NCBI GenBank assembly: GCA_027625915.1
Contig: JANTQA010000047.1
Span: 19,344,001-19,408,000 of the forward strand
Reading direction: 5' to 3'
Source: Anaeramoeba flamelloides
Lineage: Eukaryota; Metamonada; Anaeramoebidae
Length of the DNA: 64,000 nt
Part shown: piece after piece, positions 47,299 to 58,221 of the stretch
How positions within the stretch are numbered: the first letter of the stretch is position 1
Layout of the letters: each line of letters starts with the position of its first letter
Position numbers and translations under genes: made by a program
Notes under the pieces: generated by a model
The model's input: the letters and a program-made list of their open reading frames with translations, nothing else
What the model was told of the DNA's origin: nothing
Databases searched by the model: none

Positions 47299-50092
47299 TT
47301 GATATAAATAGCAAACCATTCCAAATATTATAATTGGAATGAGCAGAATACTTGTACAGACGATCAAGGAACCATATGAAAATGTAACCCAGCATGAATT
47401 TAATTTACTTCTATCTGGAATGATCAACACAATTGCAGATTTTATTATTCCAAGTCAATGGATTTTTAATTATCCAAACGTAATTTCTGAAGTACTTGTT
47501 GCAATTGGAACAATTTTTGACTCAAAACCAAAAAAAAAAAAAAAATCAAAAGAAAAAAAGGATGAAGAAAATACTTTAATTATTTCTGAACAGTTTATTT
47601 TCGAAGCACGCTGTATATTTTTAGAACTATTAAGAATTTCAGGAAATTTCCCTTTGCCAAATGGACCTTCTAATATTTCATCATCTATGAATGAAAACGA
47701 TTTAATAAAGGAATCAGGTCTATCCAAAAAAGAATTTTTACAATACTGTAGATTCTTTGTGCATAATAATGACCAATTATTTACGGTCATTGATAGTCCT
47801 TTCACCAATGATGAAGAAAAAGGTAATAATTTATTTTTAGATTCAAATTATTCTTATTCTTATTTTTAAGTAGATAACCGATTTGGATTTTTATCAAAAA
47901 TCTGATCACAGTGAATTATTTGAAAACTTAAATTCACTTCATTATTCCAAGACCAAAAAACAAAATGTATATTTTATTTTATGTTTCGAATATTTATACG
48001 CATGCCCAAAAATGGTTAAAATTTAAAAATATAAAGAGATATAAATTATAATTTGGTTATCTATATAATTCAAAAATAAAGTAACTATTAAATATATTAA
48101 AAATCAATCACAATCAAAAAATTTTTTATTCACAATTTAAAATAAGCTTTTTTGAAAAAAATTTAAGGTTAGATAATATTTGTTTATGTTTGTTGATTTA
48201 AAAATATTAATATTTTGTTTTTGTTTATTTATTTGTGGAGAGAGAAAATTAATTTCCTCTCCTGTGTACAGTTAGGTTTTCCAGAATTCAAAAGAATGTA
48301 GAAAAATCTTTGATTTTACTCTATTCTTTTGAATTCTGGAAAAGCTAATGGCAATTTTTTTTAATTTGAGAAATTATTCGATTATTTTTGAAAATTCTTT
48401 TTATTTCAAAAAGTAAAAAAAACCTAGAACACTTCACAAATAAACAGAAAACTCAAGAAAACCTAACGATGCTTTTTCAGAATTCAAAAGAATGGAGAAA
48501 AATCATATATTTTACTCAATTCTTTTAAATTATGGAAAAGCTAACGACGGTTTTTTTAAATTTGAGAAATAAACCTAATGGCAAACAAGAGAAATTAAAA
48601 ACTCCTCCCTGAAACAATAAAAAAAATTTTTTTGGAATTTTAAACTGTTTAAAAGAAAAAGATAAAAAATTTTTCATTTTTCAAAAATCATAATTCTTAT
48701 GATTATACTTTATTAAATTTTTTATAAAATGATATTAACAATAACAACAACATCAAAATATCCAAATCAAAAAAAAAACAAAAATAAATAAAAATAGCTA
48801 ATAATACATATGTAATAGTTCGAGATTTAACTGGAAAATCAAGTTGGATTTTTAAATTTAGATTACTTCCATTGAGCTTTCAAAGAACGAAAGAGGAATA
48901 TTTAATTGAAAATAAAAGAGAAGGGAAATTGAAATCACCAAAGTATTATGAAACAAAGCCACTTTCAAAAGAGAAGAAGAAAGAATTAGAAATTGAATTT
49001 GATTTGCCGATCGAAAATGACAAGCTAATTCCTCATTATGTTGAAACGAATCAAAAGGTCATTAAAACTGCAGTAACAATTCAGCACCGCCTTGAAGAAG
49101 TTACCAAATTTATTGAAGAAGAATTTACTGATAATGATTTAACAGTAAAGCCACCAAAGCCTATTAAAAAATCCGACAAGGAATACAAATTTAATGAATC
49201 AAGAATGCTATTAGCCAATCTAAATCTTATTCACAACAGTGCGAAGAATAATATTAAATTGATAAATTCAAATGAATCATTTTTTGAAGATTTAAAAAAA
49301 TTAGATCAAACACCCGAAAGGAATAGGCTATCAATTGGTATTATTTATATTGAAAAGGGACAAAACAGAATGAACAATGGAGATGGTATATTTGACAATT
49401 TAAACAACAAAGTGGATCTTGAATATAAAAACTTTTTAAAAGAAATCGGTTGGATTGTTGATTTAAAAAACCATGATGGTTGGGATGGTGGATTAAATTA
49501 TAAAAAAACAGGCCGATATACTCCTTATTATGCAAATTATTCAACAGAAATAGTTTTCCACACTTCAACAATGTTGGATTTGATTAAACCTGAAAAAAGA
49601 AAAAACATTATTGCAAAAAATAAAATTATTATTGTTTGGTGCAATGACCAAAGAAATTTCAATCCAAAATGTATTAAATCAAAAGAAAATTTGGTATTTA
49701 TAATCATTCGCCCACATTTCACCGGGTTAAATACAGTCTCAATTGAAGATTATTCGGGTATTATCCATTATTCTGGATTGTTGATGAATCACTGTTTAGT
49801 GGGTAGAAAGATTTTGGCAAACTTAGTCAGATTGACAGCAATAAATTATTTATTAGAATACCTTTCACAAAAGCAAGTCTTCCCTCACCCTTATTTAAGA
49901 AGAAATTTATTAATCAATGATATGATAGAAAAACATTCTGTCAAGGTTAATCCAGACCAATTGTTATCTCAATTCTTTTCTGGAATTAACCCTAAAGATT
50001 TGAGTGAAAAAAAGAATTCACCATCTAAAAAATCTGAGAATTATTTAAACCTAAAAAATATTCCAAATATCGAGAAAAAAAAAATTCTTTAA
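38171..50092 (+). CDS. Ral GTPase-activating protein, alpha-subunit type (RapGAP/tuberin family), N-terminus not found
   Basis: Eight exons join in phase: 38171-38439, 39107-39367, 42173-42369, 44673-44755, 44961-45436, 45630-46061, 47312-47822, 48798-50092, giving about 1173 residues. The helical body follows RALGAPA in order: FHIKWLFEFMGQAFALPIES, then HVELCKSVLRIYEKLGKR, LYELWIRLGVNDLVSWELFH, NSPVLFCQ, DKLPFQPTTTLVTLRKSA, and YVIVRDLTGKSSWIF just before the GAP domain. The Rap/RalGAP domain (from about 49320) has SIGIIYIEKGQ, FLKEIGWIVDL, HDGWDGGL and TEIVFHTSTML, then IIIVWCND and VRLTAINYLLEYL. At the position of the catalytic Asn (GNDEVHIVW in human RALGAPA1) the ungapped alignment puts Lys, with an Asn one residue later, so activity is uncertain. 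It would act on Ral/Rheb-like GTPases, normally with a beta subunit. Introns 2 (2.8 kb) and 3 (2.3 kb) are unusually long and full of repeats. The 5' end is not located. Confidence 0.88.
39785..40247. mobile_element. Probable TA-flanked foldback element in RalGAP intron 2 (463 bp)
   Basis: Imperfect inverted repeats of about 45 bp: the left reads GTCCGTTTTTAAAATAAAAT then CCGTGTTTC, the right in reverse complement ATCCGTGCAGGAAAGTTTAA then CCCGTGTTTC. TA occurs at both borders (39783-39784, 40248-40249). Divergence between arms suggests an old copy. Confidence 0.55.
40292..40566 (+). repeat. Tandem duplication, ~157-bp period, two units
   Basis: Units 40292-40412 and 40449-40566 share CTGAAAGATAAAGTTTTTTA, TTTGAAAGACACAACATAT and CGAAATTTCTCAAAAG in the same order and spacing, with scattered differences. 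It lies in RalGAP intron 2, just downstream of the foldback element. Confidence 0.8.
41780..42060 (+). mobile_element. Element family H, 3' half only
   Basis: Matches the right half of the elements at 4392-5022 and 43793-44337, ending with ACATTATAAAGCGAGTCAAC. It lies in RalGAP intron 2, about 110 bp before the exon at 42173. Confidence 0.6.
43793..44337. mobile_element. Element family H, copy 2 (full length)
   Basis: Begins CAGAAATTGTGACTCACC after TATATA and ends GTGAATCAAAATTTTTG. It is similar along its whole length to 4392-5022, including the internal inverted motif (AGTTAGTCACAATTTTTG, near 43966). It has no long A run at the place of the 78-base tract. It lies in RalGAP intron 3. Confidence 0.7.
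46449..46515. repeat. 67-bp palindromic repeat, copy 1
   Basis: The left arm TTTTCCAGAATTTAAAAGAA and the right arm TTCTTTTGAATTCTGGAAAA pair almost completely around the centre ATCTTTGAT. It is in the RalGAP intron 46062-47311, followed by CCTAGGC as at the window start. Confidence 0.8.
47262..47294. repeat. (AAT)n microsatellite
   Basis: About eleven AAT/TAA triplets, 17 bp upstream of the RalGAP exon that starts at 47312, within the AT-rich region before the acceptor. Confidence 0.9.
48277..48343. repeat. 67-bp palindromic repeat, copy 2
   Basis: TTTTCCAGAATTCAAAAGAA pairs with TTCTTTTGAATTCTGGAAAA. Exactly the same length as copies 1 and 3. It is in the RalGAP intron 47823-48797. Confidence 0.8.
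48473..48539. repeat. 67-bp palindromic repeat, copy 3
   Basis: TTTTTCAGAATTCAAAAGAA pairs with TTCTTTTAAATTATGGAAAA. More diverged than copy 2, which lies only about 130 bp upstream in the same intron. Confidence 0.75.
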
Positions 50093-51179
50093 TTTTTTTT
50101 TTTCATATTTATTATTTTTAAATTTTACTTTTTTTTTGATTCTTTTTCAAATTTTTTTTTTTATTTATTTTTTGTTATTATTTTCTTTTATTTTTTTTTC
50201 CTTTAAAGCTTTTTAGCACTTTTCCAAAAAAAAAAATAATCAAAAACAATTTTATATTTTTTAAAAAACATTTTTTTTATCCTCAAAATTTATTTTTTTA
50301 ATTGTGTTAAAAAAACAAGGTACTATTATTAAAAAGACTTTTAATAACATAGAGATTATGAAATTCTCAAATTGATTTAAATGCCTTGTAAATTTAATTA
50401 TAATATTTTTCATTCAAAATCCCAAAGATTATTCCCTTAATTACTCTTTTTGAAAGCAAAATCTTTTTTAAACAATCAACAATAAACTTTAGAGATTTTA
50501 TTTTTTTAAAAAAAATTAGATTGAGAAAACAAATATATACCACATATCTATAAAATCTGAGAGAATATTATCTAAACTTTTTATCAGTCAAAGGGGCCCT
50601 GTTTTATTGAAGAAATAGAATATATTCTATGAGTTTAATTCATTATTCTTCTGAAAACAAAATTTCAATTTTTAGATCAAAATCTTTTTTTCTCATTTAG
50701 TAAAATTTATTTTGCTTTTTGCTTTTTGTTTTTTTTTTTATTTTTCTTCTTTTCTTTTTTATTTTTTTTCTAAATTAAATTTGAAAAAAAAAATGTTTGA
50801 AACTCCAAATTAATGTTAGGAAAATTGGGGTTTTCGATTTACTTTGAATACTGATACATTTACAATTTAAAAATCTTATTTTTCAACTACATTAAAATCG
50901 TAAATAAATCGAGACTTGTGTTAAAATAGGTTCAATTAAAATGGTACCACAATTTTTTTTTCAACCTTTTTTATTTTTTTTGGAAAATTTATAGTTTACT
51001 CAAGTATTTTATTATTGAAACTCAACTCTAATCTAAAATTTATTATATCTCTTATTTTTTTTTAAACAGTCTTATTGTTGTTAATTCTTACAAAAAAGAA
51101 TTTTTGATTTTTGGCAGTGAAATATGTTAAAAGGAGTTTATATAAACTAAATTCCAAAAATTTGTACAGAGTTTAAATG

Positions 51180-51690
51180 GTTGAAAGAATAGCAATACTC
51201 CACCCTACTTCCAATTTGGGAATAATTTTGATTGTGCAAACTATTTCATTTTTTGTCTTTTTTGTTTTGTTTCCATTTCCTTTTTTTCCAATTTCATAAT
51301 CTGTTTCGTTATATTTGGGATTTTTCTATGGCTGATAGAAGGTTAGTTTAGCATATCTTAAATTGGAAAATCACATATAGATGGTAGATTGTTTCTTATA
51401 ATTTGATCGATTAACAATTGTTGATGAAATTTCAAAAAATTTTACGAACACAATTTTTTAATACTGCTCGTTCTATTATTTTGGACACACCAATTTTTAT
51501 TTTTGAGTTTTGTATTTTTTTCTTTTATTTGGATTTAAATGGTTACTAATAAAAACCTTAAATGTGGGGGTTTTTAAATGTGTTTTTATATTCCGTTTGT
51601 AAAAATATAATAAATTTATTTTTATTTTGCCTATTTTTGATTTTTAGTATGTCTAAATTTTTGGAATTGGGTTAATTTTGACTCATCACA
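51180..51690 (-). repeat. Dispersed repeat family G, copy 3 (reverse orientation)
   Basis: The reverse complement matches 25640-26150 and the outer parts of 4040-5300. Blocks read here as ATAGAAGGTTAGT, ATAATTTGATCGATTAACAA and TTTTATTTGGATTTAAATGG. Like the 25.6-kb copy it lacks the nested family H element, so it shows the empty site. Confidence 0.6.
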
Positions 51691-52809
51691 CTTAAGATGA
51701 AATATTAAGAACTATTTGAATTTTAGATTTAATATTTCCAATTTTTTAAAAAAAGGTTTATACTATTGAGCAATTCAAGGACTCTTTATTTCTTTCTTTC
51801 TTTTTTTTTTTAATTAAATAGAGACTAAAAAGTATTTTTATAAAAAAAAACTCTTCATTTTTTGAAACATTTATTATTTTGAAAAGTTTTAATTAAGGAT
51901 CTAGTCATTTATTGTGATTTTCATCATACCCAAGTAGTAACTTGAAATCAAAATAGTTTATTTTGAAATTGAACTTCTTTTGATTGACAAATCTAAATAA
52001 TAAAAAAGTAAATTACCTAGGATCTCATTGGCAAAAAATTAAATGCAAAAAAAAAGTTACTCTGTTTTCTTTTTTTTAAATTACCAAAGGGATAATATTC
52101 TTCAATTTTAAAAAAAATATTTTCTTATAGTATACAACGAATTTAATTCAATATAATCCAATTTTTTATTAGATTGTAACAATATAAATTTTGTAAAAGT
52201 AAGGATTTTGTAACATTCTTTTGGTGAAAAAAATAACTCTTTTTTTTTTTTATTATTATTTAACGGAGGAGTTTGTAATTCCTCTTATTTGCCCAAATTC
52301 CTAAATTATGATTTATGAATTTTGTTAAAGACTCAAAAATAAATTTATTACCCACTAAGGCTAATAAATACGATGAATCTCTTTTTCTAATAATACCAAA
52401 AATAGTAATAATATTATTTTTTAATATATTAGAGATGTTCAGATTTTTTTAATTCAGATATCCAGATTTTACGATTATTTTCATAGGCTGGACAGTTCCA
52501 GAGAAAAAAATAACTCTTTTGAGAGAATATGAAAAAAAATAAAAAAAAAAAATCAAAGAGATCTCAAAAAGTGCCAAAGAGCGACAATTCAAAACAAAAA
52601 AGTTGTTTTCAAACTTAAGATTCACAACTATTTAAATTGGTAATTTAGTTTTCCTTTCTGGCGTTTTTATCTAAAAATATCCTCATTTTAATTGTTTATT
52701 TTTAGAGATGAATCTTTTATCACTTGTTGGTTATTTTTTGATTGTAATTAGTTACTCATTAAAATTACAAAAAAAAAATTTCCATTTCAGAAAATTATTT
52801 TTACTTTAA

Positions 52810-53204
52810 GGTACTAGACTCTATTATTATTTAATTTTTGAACAATTTCTAAATACCGTTAATTGTAAAATAAAAAGATCAAAATTTTCAGTCATCTTTC
52901 CAAAATAATCACATTTCCCAAAAATTCAAATAAGTCAATAAGGTTCCAATTTTATCAAGATAATTAATAATTGAAACTCATTTTATGAATTAAAATTTTG
53001 AAAATTTACCTGATATAAAAACTATTTTTAGGAAATCTGAATGAAAATATTGTTTCATTTATTTTTCAACAAATAGTAAGAATTCGTTATCTATAAATCT
53101 GTTTAATATTGAAAAAAAAAGGGTTTTCAAATCGAAGTAATTGGCAAAAAATTTTCTCAATCTCTATCAAATTTAGGTAAAAAAATTTAATAGAGAATAG
53201 TTCC
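52810..53204. mobile_element. piggyBac-like short element (395 bp) with a nested MITE
   Basis: Flanked by TTAA (52806-52809, 53205-53208). The ends GGTACTAGACTCTATTATTA and, in reverse complement, GGAACTATTCTCTATTAAAT are relatives of the GGGACTAGTCTCTATTAAAT ends of the elements at 6999 and 24674. The inner side of the right end (about 53120-53190) also matches their left subterminal sequence. A 221-bp MITE (52856-53076) sits inside, so the original element was about 170 bp of end sequence. Confidence 0.75.
52856..53076. mobile_element. MITE family B, copy 3 (221 bp), nested in a TTAA element
   Basis: Flanked by TA (52854-52855, 53077-53078). The left end is CCGTTAATTGTAAAATAAAA and the right end, in reverse complement, is CTATTTGTTGAAAAATAAAT, the same ends as the copies at 2902 and 3230. 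It is inverted relative to copy 2. Confidence 0.8.
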
Positions 53205-53654
53205 TTAATGACTTAACCCTTCCAAAAAAAGTCCTTACATTAGCTGTAAAACCAAAAACCCTAAAATTTCAAAAAGTTTTAATTCTGAAAAAATCTTCAA
53301 ACTTTTTTCATAAAAAACTTGGAAAAGTTTAAAAATTTTACACCTTTTTAAAATAGTTTTATTTGCAATTTCATATTTTTTCCAAAGAAATTTGATTTCA
53401 ATGTTTGATTTAATTTCTTGTACCAATGCTTAAATATATTTTGAAAGAGAAGTGAAATAAAATTCACAAAGGTTCTTTGATCAAACAGTCAGCAAAATTA
53501 TAAAGTCGAAAAAATAGAAAAAAAAAGTCAAAAATCAAGCATGAAAATAAAACTGTAAAATACCTGAAGAAAGATCACGATTGAAACCTCACAATTTGAT
53601 AAATTTTGAAAAAATTAGAAAAGCTAAATACAAACAAAGAAATGAAAAGATATA

Positions 53655-53868
53655 GTCATTTTAAAAAAGTGAAAACTTTTTTTTTTAATGATTTTGTCAG
53701 AATTAAAAGTTTTGTGTTTTAATAAAGTGATGAAAAATTTTTTTATAATAAAGTGCTTTCCTTCACAACCCAACCACAATACCACATTTAAGGTTTGAGT
53801 ATTCACTTTATTAAAACACAAAACTTTCAAAAAATTTAAATTCTGAAAAATTTTTCACTTTTTTAAAA
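53655..53868. mobile_element. TA-flanked foldback MITE (214 bp)
   Basis: The left arm starts GTCATTTTAAAAAAGTGAAA and contains AGTTTTGTGTTTTAATAAAG; the right arm contains the exact complement of the latter and ends CACTTTTTTAAAA. TA lies at both borders (53653-53654, 53869-53870). Arms of about 75 bp leave little loop. A start of the same type, CAGTCATTTTAAAAAAGTAC, occurs near 61953 without an identified partner end. Confidence 0.65.
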
Positions 53869-54239
53869 TAGAAAACTTGATTAAAGTTTTAAAAAGTCTT
53901 CACTTTTTTAAAACAATTGTAAGAAAAAAAAATAAGATTTTATAAATTTAGTATTTGATATTTAAATCGGTAACAAATATCTACTCATTTACTTTTTCAC
54001 AAAAAGCCTTCTTGTAGAGTTCACACATCAAAATGATAATAAATTCTATTTTGTGCTTTTTAAAAGATAAAAAAGTGAGAATAATAGTAATAGTTGAAGT
54101 ATTAATTAATTATAGGACAAGTAGGAATATAATATAACAAATCATGATCTCAAATAACAGTATATGGGAACAAACGAAATGAGGAGAAAGTTTTCGAAAA
54201 CGAAAGTGGAAAGAAGTGAAAGTTTTTGATTCTTTCAAC

Positions 54240-55238
54240 TCAAACCTCATCAAATTTCTTCATTAGATCATCACAAATATTCATTAATTCTAAATTTTCT
54301 TTTTCTTTTGTTTCTAATTCTTGCCTTAGAGTTTGCACTTTATTATTTGCCTTGTTTAGTCTTGTCGACAATTTAAGAGTTTCCGTTTTATAACCATCAT
54401 TTATTGACTTGAGATGTTTTTTGATTTTGACAACATCAACATTTGCTTCCTCAATTTTTTGCTGCGCGTATGACTTGAGTTTTTCAAACCGACTTTCGCT
54501 AAGTTTGATTTCCTTTTGGATCGCTTGAATGCCCTGTTGGAACTGCGACTCCTTTTGTAAATTTTTTTCGTGCTCGATCCAGAGCTTTTGGTATTTTTTA
54601 TTTAATTGGATGAAATTTTCTTCCATCTCTTCGTTCCTCTTCTCCAACTCTCGGTTCTGCTTATCCAATTTGCCAACCGCCGTTGTAGAGAAAAAATTAT
54701 TTTCAATTTCACTGACCTTGTCACCGAGCTTGGCAAACTTCTCAAGCAGATTCTTGAGCGATCCCGTTTGTTCCTTTTCTTGATAAATCCTTATCTGCAA
54801 TTCTTCGTGCTCCTTTGTTAAGAGTGAAACTTGGTTTTCTTCATCTAATTTGAAATCAATTTCAAAAAAATTGACTTCTTCACTTTTATTTTGTTTTTTT
54901 TTGTTTGTGCCTTGTTTTTTACTCCCTCGTTTATAATTTGCGATTGGCTTTTTTTCTTTCGTAATCTCATCAATTTCAAACAACTTATCTTGTTCGTCAA
55001 GAATTGAGTCGTCTTCAGATGAATCGATATCAATCGTTTGCGAGGATAAGGAATCAGATTCATCATATGTAGCATCACTATATTCAATCCCTGTTGACAA
55101 TAACTCTCCATACTCGTCTAAATCAAGATCTTCATCTTCGTCAGACGTTGTTGTGGTTGATGAAAAGTTGACTCCTTTTGTTTGGGATGGTCTTCTCATT
55201 GTTAAAAATTGCACTCGATGCCGGCTACTTTTGCTCAT
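54240..55238 (-). CDS. TACC-domain protein (transforming acidic coiled-coil)
   Basis: A single-exon 332-residue protein. The first ~120 residues are acidic and Ser-rich with a basic patch (KRGSKKQGTNKKK), followed by continuous coiled coil. The C-terminal ~110 residues match the TACC domain in order and spacing: ENFIQLNKKYQKLWIEHEKN, then RFEKLKSYAQQKIEEAN (compare YQALKAHAEEKLQLAN in TACC3), then ETLKLSTRLNKANNKVQTLR and a terminal KEKENLELMNICDDLMKK (compare KTKENEELTRICDDLISK). The protein ends where animal TACCs end, so the gene looks complete. TACC proteins recruit XMAP215/chTOG microtubule polymerases to centrosomes and spindles and are targets of Aurora A; that function is inferred. 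The ATG at 55238 is the first in frame. Confidence 0.9.
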   Translation of the reverse strand: MSKSSRHRVQFLTMRRPSQTKGVNFSSTTTTSDEDEDLDLDEYGELLSTGIEYSDATYDESDSLSSQTIDIDSSEDDSILDEQDKLFEIDEITKEKKPIANYKRGSKKQGTNKKKQNKSEEVNFFEIDFKLDEENQVSLLTKEHEELQIRIYQEKEQTGSLKNLLEKFAKLGDKVSEIENNFFSTTAVGKLDKQNRELEKRNEEMEENFIQLNKKYQKLWIEHEKNLQKESQFQQGIQAIQKEIKLSESRFEKLKSYAQQKIEEANVDVVKIKKHLKSINDGYKTETLKLSTRLNKANNKVQTLRQELETKEKENLELMNICDDLMKKFDEV

Positions 55239-58221
55239 TTCAATTTTTTTTTATTTTTTTCTTTATTTCTTTGTTTCTTTATTGTTTATTTGTTTTTTGA
55301 TTTGTTGAGTGTAAATTTTTCTGATCTACAGGTTTGGTGATTTGGTTTCTTTCTTTGCTTGTGTTTGTGTTTGTGTTTTTAAGTTGATTTAAATGGGTAT
55401 TTGATAGTTATCTTTTTTGTTTTTTACAATAAATGAAAAAATGATCGTAATTGAATTTAGATTTGAATTGAAGACCAATTCAATTCACTTTGAAACCCTT
55501 TTATCATTTATAATTTCAAAAATGCCTTTTGAGTTTTAAAGAAAAAAATTATTGCATTAGGAAAATACTTGTTAATTCTATTTGCACAAGACAAAGTTTT
55601 TAGAATAACATGAATTTCTTTTTGGTAGTGTTTTTTTGAGCTGAACAAAGACAGAACACTTATAAAAAAATCTCTTAATTTATACACTATTAGAGTTATC
55701 AAATAATCTGTCTAAAGAGTCTACAGAGTGTGTTTCAAATTAAAACACAAACTTTTTTCTTCTAATTGTTGCAAGAGAATATTTAATTCAAAGACCATTA
55801 AATATAAATAAAGTTCAAAATTATATTAAAAGTAAACAATTTAATTATTTAAGGTACTAATAAACTAAAAAAAAATCTTCTAGTAAATTTAAGGGTAAAA
55901 TCAAAAAAAAATTTACCACATCTTGAAATTTCAAAATAAATATAAAAATATAATTTCTAATAGCTCAAACTCATTTTTAATTCTTTTTTACAAAAAGGAT
56001 TTCATGTTTTTATAACCTTGATCAATTTTTCTAATTTTCAATAATTTAAAATCCAATATATTTAAAAGAAATTATTTTCTTTCATAGAAGAAAGAAAAAA
56101 ATCTTAAAGTCTATATAGAAAGTGTACAAAAAATACACTTCCAAAATATCAACCATTAAAGTTTTTTTATAACTTAATATAAAAAATCGACTTTATTTCA
56201 AAACAAAATACAATTATTATTTTAAACTTGAAAAAATTCATTTCTTGATTCATAGAATGGTTTTGTAACAATTTTTTCTTTTTTTCTAAATCAAAAAATA
56301 GGAAAAAAATAGCCAAACCATTAAATGAAAAAATTCTTATAAGAGAGTTTTTTAAAAATTCTAAAATTCAGCTCTTAACCAAAATAAATACTTTTAAGTT
56401 TGAATATTTTTTAATCAATAATTAATAACTTAATATTACTTGTTTCAGTTGGTTTGTATTACACAAAGATTTGATGTATTAATAGACTTTACAATTATTT
56501 TACAATTGTTGAAGATTTTCAAATTAAAAAAACCAATTCAAATTAATAATTCAAAAAAAATAATAGATATTAAAAAATATTGTCATATATCTTATTATAA
56601 TAATAACACTTTGTTACTGATAATACAAATATTTTCTAAAAAATATTAAATAATCTTAAAAACATGAAGAAATTTAATAAATATTTATAAATACCATATA
56701 AGCTCAATTTTTTTCTGATCTTCAAAAATTAAATATTTGATTTCTTTTTTGAATTTTTAAAATTTGATTAACGTTTCAAGGTTATTTTTTCACAAAGTCC
56801 CAGAAATTACTAAAAGTGGGGTTTCTACAATATAAAAAGTTTTATCTTATTTTTTAAGTTTTTGGATCCAAAAATCCAAACAAAAAGAATCAGATCTTTT
56901 TACTGAAAATTTGATTGGAAAAATTAAATACTTTTGAAAAATGATCACACCTCTCTCCAAAGCTGAGAAATAAGTTTTTTATCTAGTTTAATTGTATCAT
57001 TATTAATAATGACTCTATTAACTTTTGGAAAAAAAAACAATCTGATTGATGTGAAGTTTACAAGAAATTTCAATTTTGTTGTTAATTCTACTTCCCAAAA
57101 ATAAGTTTTCAAAGCTTTTTGATAACTTGAAAAAAAAAAAAATTCATCAATAGAATTAGTTTCAAACAATAAAGAAATCACAACAAGAATAGCACATTCC
57201 ATATAAATAGTTTCAGAATTTTTGGAACACTCAGACTAACAGTCTGCAAGATTTAGGTCTCTAATATTTTTTCATATTTTTTCAAATTTCAAATCCTTAA
57301 GGACTACGTTCCCACCCTTGAGGGGTTGGAGTAATTGTGTTATTTCACTTTCACTTCTCAAAAAAATTCTTCACATAGAATAAATTGGACAAAAAAAAAA
57401 AAAAAACATTTTTTGTCATCTTTACCTTTTCACAAAGACTATTTTTCTTTGTTTTTCAATGAAAAGGAAAATTGAAAATAACAAAAAAAATAATTCCAAA
57501 AAATGGCTTTTGGTGTTTTTCAAGTGCATTTCAAATTTTGGAACATTTCAAACTTGTAAAAGAAAATTAAAAAAAAGATGTAGAACAGCTCTAGAAAATA
57601 GTGTGAGTCCCAAAGTTGAAATGGAAATTCTAAAATATTAAAATCAAAATTTAGCATGATCTAACAAGGTAAAAATTGTGAAAATTGTTGAAATTGTGAA
57701 AATTTCACATTTTTTCTAAAAGAAATTCTACTTGGATAAATATTACTTGGATTATATAACTTATTCAAGGGTAATTTTATACCTTATTTCACTGTTTTCA
57801 CCTAAAAAGGTAGTCCTTAATAGGAACTTTTTACAGCCAAAAAAAATGTAAAAAAATACTTACCAAAAGATAACCTTTTTGAATTATCTTTGAAATTTTT
57901 AAAAGTTGTCCCTATTAAAAATATTTGTTAGCTTTCAAAAACCTGGAACTCTTTTTATGTGAAACAAAAAAGCAGAAAGTTGTTGAAATTACAGGTTTTT
58001 AAAAGTTTTAAATTTATAAACTTTTAACTCGAAAGTTATTTGAATTTTGATCTTGTAATTCCTTTCAAAATTAGAAACAATTTCAAAAAAAAAAGTCAAG
58101 TCAAAGTAAAAAAAGTGACTACAATTTTAGTGCTATTTTTCTTGTGATAAATTAGAATATTTTTCATTTTTTTATTATTTTATCTTTTCAATCGATCTTT
58201 TTGTATAAAAAATAAACCAAA
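55239..58221. other. Divergent intergenic region, gene-free as far as seen
   Basis: Lies between TACC (minus) and CSN5 (plus) and so should contain both promoters. It holds the TTAA element at 57301-57816. A minus-strand open stretch at 56945-57202 (begins MECAILVVISLLFETNSIDE) resembles nothing I know. A single TTAA-GGTACTA end-like sequence lies near 55850. The rest is AT-rich. Confidence 0.6.
57301..57816. mobile_element. TTAA-flanked element (516 bp), piggyBac-like end, second family
   Basis: Flanked by TTAA (57297-57300, 57817-57820). The ends are GGACTACGTT on the left and AAAAAGGTAGTCC on the right, giving a short inverted repeat of about 9 bp with weaker similarity further in. A 60-codon frame inside (57459-57641) has no recognisable domain. 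It lies about 400 bp upstream of the CSN5 start. Confidence 0.55.

Larger units (their letters stand above)
50093..54239. other. Gene-free intergenic region with nested elements
   Basis: Between the convergent RalGAP and TACC genes I see no gene. The stretch contains a reverse copy of repeat G, a TTAA element carrying a nested MITE, and another TA-flanked MITE. A short reverse relative of repeat E lies near 50560-50640. The rest is AT-rich with long T runs. Confidence 0.75.

Noticed and set aside
53624-53830. Minus-strand 68-codon frame
   Set aside because: It lies wholly inside a foldback MITE and reads through both arms, so it is an accident of the inverted repeat.
55850-55900. Single TTAA followed by GGTACTA, like a piggyBac-type end
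   Set aside because: No matching inverted end was found nearby; one short match in AT-rich DNA is not enough.
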